From assembly GCF_937616625.2 (NCBI RefSeq), contig NC_065571.1, positions 17,486,501-17,550,500 of the forward strand: a DNA stretch of 64,000 nt. The letters are read 5' to 3'. Positions 34,142 through 45,945 of this stretch are shown one piece after another. Position numbers and translations under genes: made by a program. The stretch comes from Mercurialis annua (taxonomy: Eukaryota; Streptophyta; Magnoliopsida; Malpighiales; Euphorbiaceae). The notes under the pieces were generated by a model. It had not been told where the DNA came from. It saw only the letters and a program-made list of their open reading frames with translations, and did no database searches. Within the stretch, counting starts at the first letter, position 1. The number at the start of each line of letters is the position of its first letter.

Positions 34142-34860
34142 CAGTATTTCAATTGTAGTTGAATATTTAATCTTTCTCCTCTTCCAATTCATTTTCTTGT
34201 TGGAGCGAAATAAGCTTAATCATCATCCCTGTTATTTCAGGGTTATAGCCTTATCTTTTTGACTTGTTAGTTATCGCATGTGATCTCAGCAACTTTCTTG
34301 GGGCGTGCTTTGTGTCAACCACATCTATTGTTGCCTACAAAGTCTGGGACAACGCTAGTCATATAAGCACCATTGAGTTTGTCCCTGACATTTGTGTTAG
34401 GAACTAGCGAAGTATTCAAAGGTCCATCATTAGTCCCTTCCCGAGCGATCTATTCTTTTCAAGCATTTATGTTTGCTTCTTCTTCTTTTTTGCTTACTCA
34501 CCTTATTCTTCCCTTGGTCCTGCATTTGATCCATATCTCCTTTTTCTTATTTGGGCTATCTACTTTCTTATTTTTGGGTTGGGCTTTGCATTTATTTTTA
34601 TTTTGAAATTTTAATATTCTATGTCTCTTTGCCTTTCTCTCGCCATGTTTTACGTTCCCAATGTTGGCAGTTATTAGTCTTTTCTCTTCTTAAATGCATG
34701 TGTTCCTTCTCCTTCCTTCTTATTTCTTCTCTTCTTTGTTTTCCTTCATTCTCTGTTTTTCTTCAGTCTATGTTACTCTTCCTCGCCATTTAATTGTCTT
34801 TTCTGGTCTATCTCATGCAATTTTCCTTCTCCGTTTTTATTTTTCACCCATTTAAGTATC

Positions 34861-36842
34861 ATGATGCGTACTAGGTCATCGGTGGCTATTGCTATCCCTT
34901 CCTCTGACATTTCTATGGATCTTATGGCTCTTGCTAGTTTTACCAGTAACATAGATGATGATTGTTTATCTGATGTTGAGAGTAAATATGACGTTCTATC
35001 TAAGTATACTTTGTCTGCTTGTGGTTCTCGAGTCGTAGCTAGTGCAAAACCTAATGTTGGTCAAATTATGGTGTACCGCGAATAATTCTGTTACGTTTTC
35101 CTCTAGATCCGTTGATTTAGAATTTCGTGTTGCATTTTTAGATTCCTCTTGCCTAGTTTAATCCTAATGCGATTTGTGTGTTATGTTCTTTCATAGAGTT
35201 GACTCATGATAGGGGTTTACACTGTCACCCGTAAAGCCAACGCATTTTATCACTACTTGAGTCCGGTGAAGGGAAAAAGGATGATGGGTTCTATCCCCAA
35301 TGTTACTAAGCGTTGGCAGCAGACGTTTTTCTTGATAAAGCATGATTCTCTGTTTTCTAGTTTCCCTCACCTGTGGGTAGATGACCCTTTTGATCCAGTG
35401 CTTTCCTTACCTTATCCCACTGACTTTGTCGTCTTAAATGGCCTTGTTAGAGATGCCCGTATGAGTCGTTATGATTGCCATGACCTAGTTGATAGCTATC
35501 GGACTCGGGTGTTTCCTGATGTCGCTCTTCCTCCGCGTGATTTGCCTGAGAAACAACTTGAAAGCGAGGGTTTTATGTCCCAGTCTTGTCATACTTCTCC
35601 ATATTTTTCTTTTGTGGATCCGACTTCTATCCAGGAGGATATGATAATTTTGAGTTCTTGTTTGTCTTTTTTGTTACACTGTTTACTAATTCTTTGTTAT
35701 TATTTTGCAGATATGGGAGATGATTATTTGGATAATTTGGCTATTTCCCTTAATGAGGTTGACGATACGGTGATCACAGGGGGTCAAAATTTCCTCTTCA
35801 ATGCCTCCTCTGCCCGTTATTGTTAAAGTTGAGAAGGGGTCAGATGAGTTGCCTCCTTCTACTTCCAGCAATAAAATCAGGGGTCCTCTAGAGGGGGTGA
35901 AGCAGGAGTCCTCTAAATGAGGCAAGAAGAATGTAGAAGCTTGTCCTGACTTCAGGAATTGGATGGAAACTAAGGTTAATATCCTGACTATGATGTCTCT
36001 AGAAGTGTCAACAATGTTTTCGCAATTTATCCAATTCCCAGAGGATATGGGAATTTTGGAGAAATTTTATGCTGATGAAATTTGTGATCAGGTTGACGGC
36101 TCTTTACTGCAGGTATGATGCACAGGTTTTAACATTTAGTTTGTTGTGGTTTGTTATCTGTTCCGTTGCTTATTTTGTTTGTTTCTTTTGCAGCTGGTCA
36201 GTATAACTCTATCTTGCGTCATCTGCAAGAGGAAATATTGGAATTGATTCAGAAGCGTTATTAAGAATTATTCGAGCTGCATGCTTTCTTTCAAGCCGAG
36301 AAACATCGTTTGCCCCGAGTTAATCAGGCCAACATTGACCTGGTTAAGATTCTGGAAAAGAAAGTTGCAAACCGAGAAAGTGTAGAGATATCCTTGAAGT
36401 CATCCTATGCGAAGCTGCCCTAGACTTGAAGAATAGGAAAAAGGATGCCAACTTGTATGTTAGTGGCTGCTTGACCGATTACTGTGCCACCATGGCTAAG
36501 ATAATCCGTGGGGATTATCCTGATTCTGATATTAGAAATTTTTTGTCGGTAGACCTCAAAACCTTGGGTCAACAAGTGACGGCTAAGGTAGCTGCAAAAA
36601 CATCTAGTTTGCCTTCTCCCACTGCTACTTGTGACTCAGATTCCTCTCGAGAGGTGGCCACTAACTCGGGCATGATGTTTAAGGGTGATGATATTGATAA
36701 CCCTCCTCCAAAGGACACCCTTGACGATTTGCCGCTTTTTTCTAGGACTGGAACAGACCCCATGGGAACCGCAGTTGTTGAGCGACCCTACCAGAGAATA
36801 AAGATGTTTAGGCTTATTTGTATTGCCATATTTTATTTTTAA
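34861..36842 (+). pseudogene. antisense additional ORF (gypsy-type transposon domain)
   Basis: The first piece (34861-35085) is a short N-terminal segment with a stop. The best domain match begins in 35206-35826 (GVYTVTRKANAFYHYLSPVKG, WQQTFFLIKHDSLFSSFPHLWV), like the PF04195-type domain of putative gypsy-type transposon proteins. Several frames follow. A possible intron at about 36114-36194 (GTATGATGC.../TTTTGCAG) precedes a charged, coiled-coil-like segment. The C-terminus ends at 36842. Stops and frame shifts make it a pseudogene. Function is unknown. Confidence 0.6.
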
Positions 36843-37094
36843 TTTTGGTATGTACCTAGAGGGGTAACGTATTATGGGCTTCGTTTTTCTGCCCTTTGTT
36901 TTTTGTAACTTTGTGTAAGTTTTTTCTTTACAATTTGCTGGAGACTTTCTATTTTATTGATCTATGGTCGATCTTCCCATGTCATATTGTTGTGTCTTCT
37001 CTAATTTATTTTTGGTTAGTAGAATGCAAAAAATAAATATTATTTATAACTAAAAGGAAATGTGTAACTTTTTTCATAATGGCTGTTACATCCT

Positions 37095-38400
37095 TTACTG
37101 AAGATATTTCTTCAAAATTGCAACATTTGATGTTCCTGGTAGTGGTGTGCCTCCAAGAAATGATATTTTGTAAGATCATTTTCCTGTTACTCGCGTCACG
37201 TGGTACGGTATGTCCCAATTGACCTCTATCTTGCCAACTCATGCGGCTCCTGTGCCTATCTCTACCTTTTTCAAAACAAGGTCTCATTCTTGCAAGTCTC
37301 TTTCCTTTACTCGAGCATTGTCGTACCTGGTCATTTGATTCTTGTATGCCTCTGCTCGGACAGCTGCTTGGTGTCTTCTCTCTTTTATGACACTTAGGCA
37401 CAATCTCAGGGATTGCTCATTACTTTCTTCGTTTAGGACTTGTACACGTAGTGTAGTCATTCCAATCTCGACAGGAAGTACTGCTTATGTTCCATATGTG
37501 AGACGGAATGGTGTTTCTCTTGTTGCCTTTCGGGGGGTAGTCCTATAGGCCCAGATGACATGGTATAACTCGTCCACCCATCTCCCATTTAAATCGTCTA
37601 ATATCTTCTTTATCCATGTCAGGATGGTGCGGTTGGTCACCGCAGTAAGACCATTTATTTGTGATGAGCTACAGAGGTGAACTTCAAAGGATTCCTTGAC
37701 TAGTGCAGTACTTTCGAAACTTGGCACAGTCAAATTGTTTCCCGTTGTCTGTGACTATGGCATGTGGTGTACCAAACCTGCTTTGTTCTTTTAGTATATC
37801 TGGTATCAAATTTTAAAAAAAATTAAAAAGGAAAGTAATATATTCATTATATACCTGCTTAAAACTTCCTTTGTCAACCAATCCTGAATTTTCTTGCTGG
37901 TTATGGTGCTCATTGGTTGTACTTCCACCCATTTCTTGAAGTGGTCAATCGTCAACACTATAAATTTGAGTTGTCCCCGTGCGAGAGGAAAAGGTCCCAG
38001 AATGTATACTCCCCACGTCATGAAAGGCCACAGACTGCCTAAGTAGATTGATGAGATACCGGGGTTCTGATGAATGACACGAATCTTTGACACTTATCAC
38101 ACTTTTTCACTAACTCTTCCGCGTATCTCTTCATGGTTGGCCAATAAAATCCCTGAAGCATTGTTTTTCCGTATAATATGACTACTCCCTCATGGGCTCC
38201 ACAATCTCCTTCATGGATTTCTTTGAGTATGTAACTTTCTTCTTCCTTAAAGATATATTTAGACCATGGATGTGTGGCAGATGTACGGTATAACATTCTG
38301 TTTATCATGGAATAGATTGAAGAGAAGCGTACTACTTTTGTGGCCTCCGCTCTTTCTTCCGGGAGAGTACCCTCAGTTAGGTATTGTCGCAATGGGCTGC
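37095..38400 (-). pseudogene. integrase remnant (Tat-like)
   Basis: On the minus strand the HHCC finger is at about 38210-38090 (IHEGDCGAHEG...CDKCQ), the core start at 38093-37806 has the first catalytic Asp replaced by Tyr (GVYILGPF), and TDNGKQFD lies at about 37750. WAYRTTPRKATRETPF follows at 37530-37490. C-terminal LRLCLSVIKERRHQ and DLVLKKVEIG blocks continue to a stop at 37097-37095. Frame changes occur between pieces and there are in-frame stops near 37280-37320. It is inactive. Confidence 0.75.
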
Positions 38401-38781
38401 ATCCATGAGTCTAAGTCTTTGATGGGTAGTGTCTCATTTTCTTCCACCAAGGGTGTAAGCCTATTTTCTTTCATCTTGAAAGATTGGTACAAGAGGTTAT
38501 TTACGGCAGCAGTCTTTGTTATCACGTCTGCCCTGGTGTTGTCTTTCCTTGGAATTGGGATTATCTCCCACTATCTTCCATCTTTCTCTATTTGCTTCAA
38601 CTGCTTTTCATCTTGTCCATGTATTTTTCCATGTTTTTGGAAGTTTCCCAAAACTTGGCTTATGACTAATTATAAGTCGCTGTGGATTCTTAGCTTTTCC
38701 GCCTATATTTCTTTTTCTATGCTAAGCCCTGTTAGGAGAGCCTCATATTCTGCTACGTCACTAGTAATTTCAAATATGTGA
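38401..38781 (-). pseudogene. additional (a)RNase H remnant (Tat-like)
   Basis: The minus frame reads SDVAEYEALLTGLSIEKEI and later SQVLGNFQKH, the second RNase H domain characteristic of Tat elements. At least three in-frame stops interrupt it. It leads directly into the integrase remnant. Confidence 0.6.
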
Positions 38782-38818
38782 CAAAGTATTAAAAATAGAA
38801 AGAAAGTATGGGTGTACC

Positions 38819-40020
38819 TGTAGACACTTATTTTCTTGACAGGTAAAAAGTGATAAGGGACGGAAACGTCCAATGATGATTACCAGAGAAATTTGTCCGG
38901 TTGACGAGCTACAGATTTGCTTGTTGGAATCCAAACTGGCGTAATCTGTGCACAGCTGCAAACTTGGAGTATTATAGCATAATTAGGCGTAAATAGCCCA
39001 AAAAATCCAAAGAGATTGTAGTCTAAGTCCAGAAATTGAACTAATTGCAACGTCTTAGAAGTTTATGGGCCAATGTGCATGTTTTATGGATTGAAATTTA
39101 CCATACCCAAACCCAAAAGGTCCTAAGAGTCGATTTAATACTTTCAGGCACCAAATAAAACTTTTAGACGTAGTTATCACTTAATTAATACGAATTTAAC
39201 ATGTACAAAACTAAAGTAAATAATTTAAACCTAATACTAATTCTAATAATCTATCACTTAACACTTCTTTAAATTTAAAACAAATTCTAACTAGGTAAAT
39301 AGTAATTTAAAACTAACTGAACCTCTAGCTAACCCTAGATCACTCCTAACCACTATAAATAAAGCCCTTAATCAGCCTAGCAAGTGGTCGGCAATTAAAC
39401 ACCAGAAAAAAGCACACAAACCCTAGAAAAATAGCTAGAGAATTTGACCCCTCCCCTAGATAGAAACCCTAGTTAAATACTCCCACACATACACACTCCA
39501 AACCACACCAGTTTCCAGTCCTAAAATCCCCTAATACGTGTTAATTCTCCAAAAACGCAACGCAAGCAACATATTCAAAACTGGATTCCGCATCTACTTC
39601 ATCAGCAAACGAGCCAAGGACTCAGATCCGCAATTCTGAGGACTCTCTAATTAATTCCTTTAATTTTTATGTTTGTTTATTTGCCATGATCAATTAGGAT
39701 GCATGATAGATTGAAAGTTCTTATTTTGTCCTAACTGCTGTCAAATTGACATGATTTACTATAAAATTTCCATAATTAAATTCTATGTCTTTGCCATGAA
39801 TTCTTTGATAGGTGTGTTAATTAGCCATAATTAACCGTTTTTATGCTTAAATCTAGAAATCCAATTAATTAAAAATCTTAAAATGCATGTTTTTAGGTGT
39901 TTTTAAAGTGTTTTTGCCATAAAAACACCCTAAAAATAGTTGTTGTCCACATTTATAATTTTATTCAAATTACGTTGAATCACTTCAATAATGTTTTTTT
40001 TGGATTCCTTGTTCAATTTA
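38819..40020 (+). mobile_element. 5' half of a 3119-type LTR, plus orientation
   Basis: It starts TGTAGACACTTATTTTC and runs in parallel to the LTR at 3119 (landmarks CCAATGATGATT, AGAGATTGTAG, GGATTCCGCATCTACTTCATC, TTTGGATTCCTTGTTC). A TATA box near 39354 matches the site at 3615. Similarity ends at about 40020, so the 3' half is missing. It adjoins the end of a Tat element at the left. Confidence 0.75.
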
Positions 40021-40251
40021 AAAATTGACAAAAGGCTTACAAATGATATCAATATAACAGTACTTAAAAACAAACCCAAATCATGAAATGTATCATGAAC
40101 AAAACAATATAACACACAGAAAAAAAACTGAAATTAAATGTCATTCCTATAATCACTTAATACTAATTCTTCATTAAGCTTTTCCTTTTCCCTTATAATG
40201 CTTGTAAATATGCTTGGCCTTCCCTTTTCTTTTTCTCTTCACCTCACATAT

Positions 40252-42418
40252 CTATGATGAACTTCTGATATTAAACTTGCTTTTCCAGTTCCCATAGTTA
40301 TACAGACCAAATGAAAGACGCCTTCGATGATCAGTGATATAATATTCTTTCACAAGATCATCATCTTTTCCATAAGCAGTGTATTCAGCAAAAGAATACA
40401 CATAGATACCACAATCACTGCATTGCAAAAAGTTATGTCATAAGAAATGAAAAAGTTAGATAAATAAAATATAAAAATTATAAAAGAAACATACTTGTAC
40501 TCTTGATGAGGGAGACAATCTTCGAATACCAAATCTAATGGATTGGTAGACCCTTGGCTAATGTAAAATGGAGAGCTCATATCGCAAACAGTGTCGAGCT
40601 TGAAGACATCAAGCGCATCAAGAAAGAAAGGAAGGACAATTGCATAGTGAGCGGCGATCAGCTTGGCTGCCGATACACTCGACGGTGTACGCATAGAATT
40701 TAAAACGGACAGCCTCCTAAACCTCAAATTCAGCACGAGAAGCACCCAATGACTATTCTCCTTCACATGAAACGGAATGAAAATGATCTCGCAATCTTTC
40801 CAGGCAGTATTAGCACGCATACGGTGGCCTTTCATGTACTCACCAATCACATCATCACTTAACACCAGATCTTTATTGAATTCACCTCCCATAAAGATGC
40901 TTGCAAATGATTGAAAGCATTGGTCAAAATAAATGTCCGTTGTCGTAAACTTCAAAGTCAAACTTTTATCATACTTCCCTTTTTTTCCTAAGGTAATAAA
41001 ACAACACATCCATGTGCTGCAATAAAAAAAACAACAAGGTATCAAATATATAAAGTATATGTATTACCACTGTATCACATAAATATTTATCTGTATAGTT
41101 TAAATCACAAAAAACAAAAAGCAAATGTATTTATCTAAGTATATCAGGTATACAAATGCATATAACAAAAATGTATCAGAGAAACTCAAAATATAGAAAC
41201 ATACAGAATTTGCCAAAGGCATATCTCCAACCGCAAGCGCGTAAAACCATCTTTCTTATCGATTTCCTCAACGCCAAAATCAAAGGGTGGCTCAATTTTG
41301 TTAACTGCTTCCTTATAATACCTTCCCCTAAATGACAAATAATAATAATTTCAAACAATAAAAGATATATAAAAAATAAATACTATATTAAAAACAAAGA
41401 CTTACTCATTTTTTTAACAATCTTCAATGTTCCATATTTAATCCACGACTCATATTCAGCCAGTTCAAGAGACATAAACACACATCCAACGTCGCTATCA
41501 AAAGGGAATAGCCTACTCACAACAAGAACATCTCCATCCTCCTTAATTTCAGAATCTCCAGAACTGAATTGGGCCAGAAATAGAGATTGTAATAGACGAC
41601 TTGGCTTTGTAGTCCTCTTTATAGCCTGAGGTGTAATCTCATCAATCCCAGCATAGGTAGAAGTATCTTCATTTACCTTCTCAGAAACAGCCTACAAAGA
41701 AATTCAATAAATGAATTAATATAAAACCAAAAAGTGATACATAAAAGAGACATAAAACATACATACCTCTGATACTTTAGGAAGAAGATCACTGCCAGCG
41801 TTACCACCACCATCATCTTCTCTTCCAATAGCACCACCATCATCAGCCTTACCACCAGTATTACCACCAGCATTACCACCAGCATCACCATCATCCTTAT
41901 CATCCTTATCATCATGGTCATATTTCTCATTTTTATCACTGTCATCTTCTTCTTCTTTCTCTTGTTCATTCTCTTTAGAGTCTAAATTAGCACCCATCGA
42001 CAAGTCCTTCATAATGTTGTCGCTCTTTGAAAAAATTAGATGTATAAGATACGTAATATATATAGGCAATCAGTAAATAAACAATATATTACCTCAATAT
42101 CAGTCAAAGCGGGACCAGAATCGTCCTTGTCGAACGGTTTTTCAGCTGCACTATCAGTCAAAGCAGGTCCGGAAACATCCTTATCGAACGGCTTTTCAGC
42201 TGCATTATCACCCTTATTGAATGCCTTATCACCCGCATTAGGTTGCACCTTACCATCATTTAAAATAAAAAATATAAATAACACAGAAATAACTACATGC
42301 CTAAATACAAAATAGTTGAATTTCAAAATAGCTCAACAAAGTTCAAAACAGGATCAAAATCACCATCTTTAGCTACATCAGCATCCATATGAGCATTGTT
42401 TTTATCCTTAACCAACAT
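40252..42418 (-). pseudogene. Ulp1-type (C48) cysteine protease gene, decayed, multi-exon
   Basis: Read on the minus strand, probable exons are 42418-about 42343 (MLVKDKNNAH), 42248-42093 (two copies of AAEKPFDKD-type repeats), 42024-41767 (very acidic, DDKDDKDDGDAGG), 41691-41406, 41327-41205 (EPPFDFGVEEIDKK), 41016-40495 (HWVLLVL with the catalytic His, SVLNSM where Asp is Asn, PHQEY) and 40417-40252 (DCGIYVYSFAEY with the catalytic Cys). A frameshift in an A-run near 40983 separates HMDVLFYYLRKK from the rest. Ulp1-family proteases of this type are often carried by plant DNA transposons. Splice junctions are approximate, and the Asn and frameshift suggest a pseudogene. Confidence 0.6.
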
Positions 42419-42431
42419 TTCAAAATATTAT

Positions 42432-43033
42432 TGATAACTTGTGGAATGGCGGCGACACTCTGATCCGGCGGAAGCTTCAAGACCGTACCTGAAAGGCATA
42501 GCACAACCGTAAGAAGGATGCCGGATGGTGATTCCGGCAAACCACTCCGATGGTCTAGTCAGTAGATGTTTTAGTGAGAGAAAGAATAAGAAGTGAAAGT
42601 GAGTTATGAGTTGAGAGAAAAAAAGAGAATTAACCTTCTTACATACTTTTTCTTAACCTTTTATACTATGTCTTTTGTTCCTCTTTGTCTGGGCCGACAG
42701 ACCTGATTTCATTCTCTTTATCTGTGCAGATATTGTCTGGAATATCAGGATACATTCTGACAGGTTTGTCGTTTGTACTCAGTGAGAGGTGAACTCGGGT
42801 GAAACCGAGATGGTATTTCCCTGTATGCTGTTCGGTGAAACCGAGATGGTATTTCCATGTATGCTGCTCGTTGTGTGTTCTGTTCGGCTTGACCGAGATG
42901 GTGATGTGATATGTCATGCTCGGTTTAGATGGTGTTGTTTATGTGCCTTGGTCGGCTGGTTGGGGTGGTTTTATGGTTTGCCTTACCCGGTTTATGTCCT
43001 ATTCAGAGATTGTTCATCTATGTTGTTATCACA
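42432..43033 (-). mobile_element. 3' LTR of the second Tat-like element
   Basis: On the minus strand it starts TGTGATAACA and ends GTTATCA, giving about 602 bp with a short terminal inverted repeat. It contains ACTCCGATGGTCTAGTCAG (42526-42545, plus-strand spelling), like Tat LTRs, and a tandem GTGAAACCGAGATGGTATTTCC duplication at 42800-42856 (spelled in part). Confidence 0.6.
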
Positions 43034-43034
43034 A

Positions 43035-43050
43035 GTCCCCCCCCCCCTCT
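43035..43050 (-). other. polypurine tract of the second Tat-like element
   Basis: On the minus strand AGAGGGGGGGGGACT precedes the LTR start TGTGATAAC, the expected priming site for the plus-strand DNA of a minus-oriented element. Confidence 0.6.
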
Positions 43051-43220
43051 AGTCTGTTCGGATATTTATGTCCAATAAACGCTTATTGTCTTATACCGAA
43101 ACTGCCTATTGTTAAGTTTGACCCGAAGCGGGAAGGTTGTTCTCGGTCTTTGTTTATTTTTTATTTTGAATTTTTGTGTTATCTTGTTTTGTTTTCTTAT
43201 CAGTTTTTTGTTTCTTGTAG

Positions 43221-43336
43221 TGTTTAATATGGCTGCCTTTACCGCTGCTCGGCGAAAGGGCGATGGTGCTGCCGTTAAGAAGGGGTCTTCTGTTGATGCT
43301 AAGGTTGCCGATAAAACCTCTGGGGAGAAGGCTGCT
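43221..43336 (+). pseudogene. antisense ORF, first visible exon
   Basis: A splice acceptor (TTTCTTGTAG) ends at 43220. An ATG at 43229 starts MAAFTAARRKGDGAAVKKGS, a Lys/Ala-rich segment, and the frame is cut in a GCT-GCT run by the insertion at 43337. The same frame resumes at 54161. The N-terminal domain seen in the copy at 35206 is not present upstream, so the ORF appears truncated or its first exon lost. Confidence 0.6.
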
Positions 43337-45929
43337 TGTCACGACCCAAAATTATTGAGCCGCAACCGGCGCTAGGGAACGGGAGTGGTAGCTCCGGAAC
43401 CCGTAGCAAGCCTAAACTCACAATTTATTTTTCGCAAATATAATATAAACAAATAACAACAAACAACGGAAGCAAATATACATATATATAACATATAACC
43501 GAATATGTACACTAACTGTTTCAAAACCTCGCGGGCTCTAGTTACCGTACCCTGTACGAACTGGCCTCGCGGTACTATATACATCAGTTAGTGTTTCAAA
43601 CATCTCACTGGCATCTGGGGCCGTGGATCATATACAACGTACGTAGCCTATCAAAAAGCATATAGACAAATACAGCAGTTGATATATACAATCAAAATAA
43701 ACTGCTGACTAGGCTACTATTCTGTTGACACAGGACCACTACTGCAGCACTCACAGAAGTCAGAAACTAATATATACAGCTGACTTCTGGACTTCAAAAT
43801 TGGCCTCTAGCTAAGTCCACAAGCTAAGCACCTGAAAGACATCAAAGGTGAGGGGTCAGTATTTGGGGAAATACTGAGTGAGTTTGCATTTACTAACGGT
43901 ATTATTATAGAAATATAGCATCGCATTTTAAATCAACATTAATACAAAAATACATATGAACAAGTACTCGATCCTTTCGAAACTAAAACCCTGAAACATA
44001 ACGTAACTCACTATTATTCAAATCATACTGATTCCAATAGTCTGACCCGGGAGCGTTCACGTTCAACCACGTCAGTCAGAACATATCTCTTAATTCCAAA
44101 GAGGTGGGTCCAACCCACTGGTAGGTCCAACCTACTAGATACGGGGCTCAGGTTACACTGCAACCGAGTTCACTCTCGTATCGTATCCATATCATAGCTT
44201 TCATAATCAAACCATGCATGCATCTCAAATCATATCTTATAGTCAGACACGCTAGACTGACTCAATTACTGGTGATCACACAGCCTATTGACACCCAATA
44301 GGTAGCTAGTTTCGTTGGATCGTATACTAGGTTCTCGTACATAAAACTTAATCAAAACATGTAACATATCAACAATTCATATATATATATAGTGCGATGC
44401 ATATAAACAGTATATATATATATAATATGATGTCAAGATAATATTAATCGATAATACACGAAAGTAAAGTGCAACTCACAGTGACCGCTATCCAATCAAT
44501 AACGAAGTCAATATGATAATATGCCCGTGCCAGACCACGTCGGCTGACCCCACCGTTTGCTGACACGTCTGATAAATCGTTAATAGTTAGACGTGATTCT
44601 TGCATTATTATACGTATAATACTTTTAGATTTTATGATTCAGTTTCATTTTATACTTGTTTACGTATTCAATATCTCTAGTCGTATAAACGACTTAGCGA
44701 ATACTATTTCTTATAATTGAAAATCGCTTAACGTCCTTGACGTTTTCCATTATTATAATTTATCTAAAACGTCGAGCTAATCTCGAGATTAATGATTCTC
44801 AAAGTCCGAAACCCGTCCTTTAGAGTCAAATTACTCAAAACGTCGAATGCCTAGGTCAATTACAGTTTGCATACGTGTGGAGGCGAGTTGGGGTGCACAG
44901 GTGTGCGCTTTGGTGGGTGCACGATCGTGCAACCAAGTACACGTTCGTGCACCTCAGGGGTACACGTTCGTGTACTCATTGTACACGTTCGTGTACCATG
45001 AGAAGTACACGTTCGTGTACTTTAGTACACGATCGTGTACCTCGCTAGGTGCACGTTCGTGTACATCAGTACACGTTCGTGCACCCGTGGTACACGGTCG
45101 TGTACCACGTGCACAGCCCCGGAAATCAGATTTTCCGGGGTTTCGCCACAATCCCGACGTGCCAAACATACCCACGCTCAATACCCATATCTCGGTTTCT
45201 TCAAAAACGTCATAGTAAACCCGAAAACATCAATTTCAATCCAAAATCATAATCTCATGAAAACAGCCCACAAAATCATCTTTTTCATGCCAAAACCCGA
45301 CCTCTTACCTTAATTCGATGGCCGGAGGTGATAGAGCTTTCCGTTCTGAAGAAATCACCGCTTGAATCGCTTGAATCGGACGTCGAACGAAGAAACGGCG
45401 GCGAAACGACGGAATCGGATGGATTTCTCTCGCTCTCTCTGGATACTTCTTCTCCTTTCTGATTCAAATTCTAAAACCTTATATGTTAAGGTTAAAAGCT
45501 CACTTTGATCCTTTCTTTCTTTCCTTGTTACCATTTATTTTTCAAACTTTTCTTTCATACGATTTAGTCCATAGCTAAATCGTTAAATTCTTTTATTACG
45601 ACTTATACGTATTATTTATATCCGATAAATAATACCAAGCTCGATATTAGTACTTTCCGTCAAATTCCAATATTTCTATTTTCGACACAAAGTGGCTAAA
45701 TTACCACTTTGGTCCCTGTACTTCATTTTAGACTTTTCTTGACATTTTTCCTATTAATTCCAATTCTAACTTTAGAATTGAAATATAACCTTAATTTTCT
45801 CATAGCTAACTTCTCAAAACCGACTTACTTGAAACTTATTTATCGGAAAACTTTCCAATATCGCCACTTCCGCGACTCAAAACTGGACACGTGGTCCAAT
45901 TAGCTAATTAACTATTTTGGGGTATTACA
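43337..45929 (-). mobile_element. 3' LTR of the non-autonomous element
   Basis: The plus strand reads TGTCACGACCC to GGTATTACA. By eye it differs from the other LTR in only two substitutions (near 45302 and 45439) and one TA unit near 44412. It includes a TATA-like ACATATAAGG on the minus strand near 45486-45478 and a palindrome array at 44915-45115. Confidence 0.9.
44915..45115. repeat. palindrome array GTACACG-NN-CGTGTAC
   Basis: About nine copies of a 14-16-bp near-palindrome, e.g. the perfect GTACACGATCGTGTAC at 45025-45040 and the TT variants, at irregular spacing of about 15-28 bp. Arms are alternating purine-pyrimidine. The identical array is in the other LTR (51621-51821). Reading frames over it are artefacts. 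Confidence 0.85.
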
Positions 45930-45945
45930 TTCTTCCCCCCTTATA
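45930..45945 (-). other. polypurine tract of the non-autonomous element
   Basis: On the minus strand a TATAAGGGGGGAAGAA segment abuts the LTR start TGTAATACCCC. A TTCGAGGACGAATTTTT phrase just upstream (minus) is typical of the 3' end of Tekay-like elements. Confidence 0.7.

Larger units (their letters stand above)
33930..38818 (-). mobile_element. decayed Tat/RIRE2-like element with antisense ORF
   Basis: Minus-strand aRNase H and integrase remnants (38781-37095) face a plus-strand ORF (34861-36842) of the gypsy-type transposon domain. In Tat elements related to RIRE2 and Grande, an antisense extra ORF lies between pol and the 3' LTR, which fits here. Sequence at about 33930-34330 (ACCCTCCGATGTCTAAGTT) resembles a Tat LTR in minus orientation, but the LTR boundaries are not clear. 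The right part (gag, protease, RT) was lost, and a foreign LTR adjoins at 38819. Confidence 0.6.

Noticed and set aside
37006..37401. Minus frame of 131 codons at the end of the integrase remnant
   Set aside because: The true integrase frame (LRLCLSVIKERRHQ, DLVLKKVEIG) is a different frame there. This one is an out-of-frame reading.
44847..45313. Overlapping frames in the LTR that recur identically at 51553-52019
   Set aside because: They are the two LTR copies of one element. The frames cross the palindrome array and have no family similarity.
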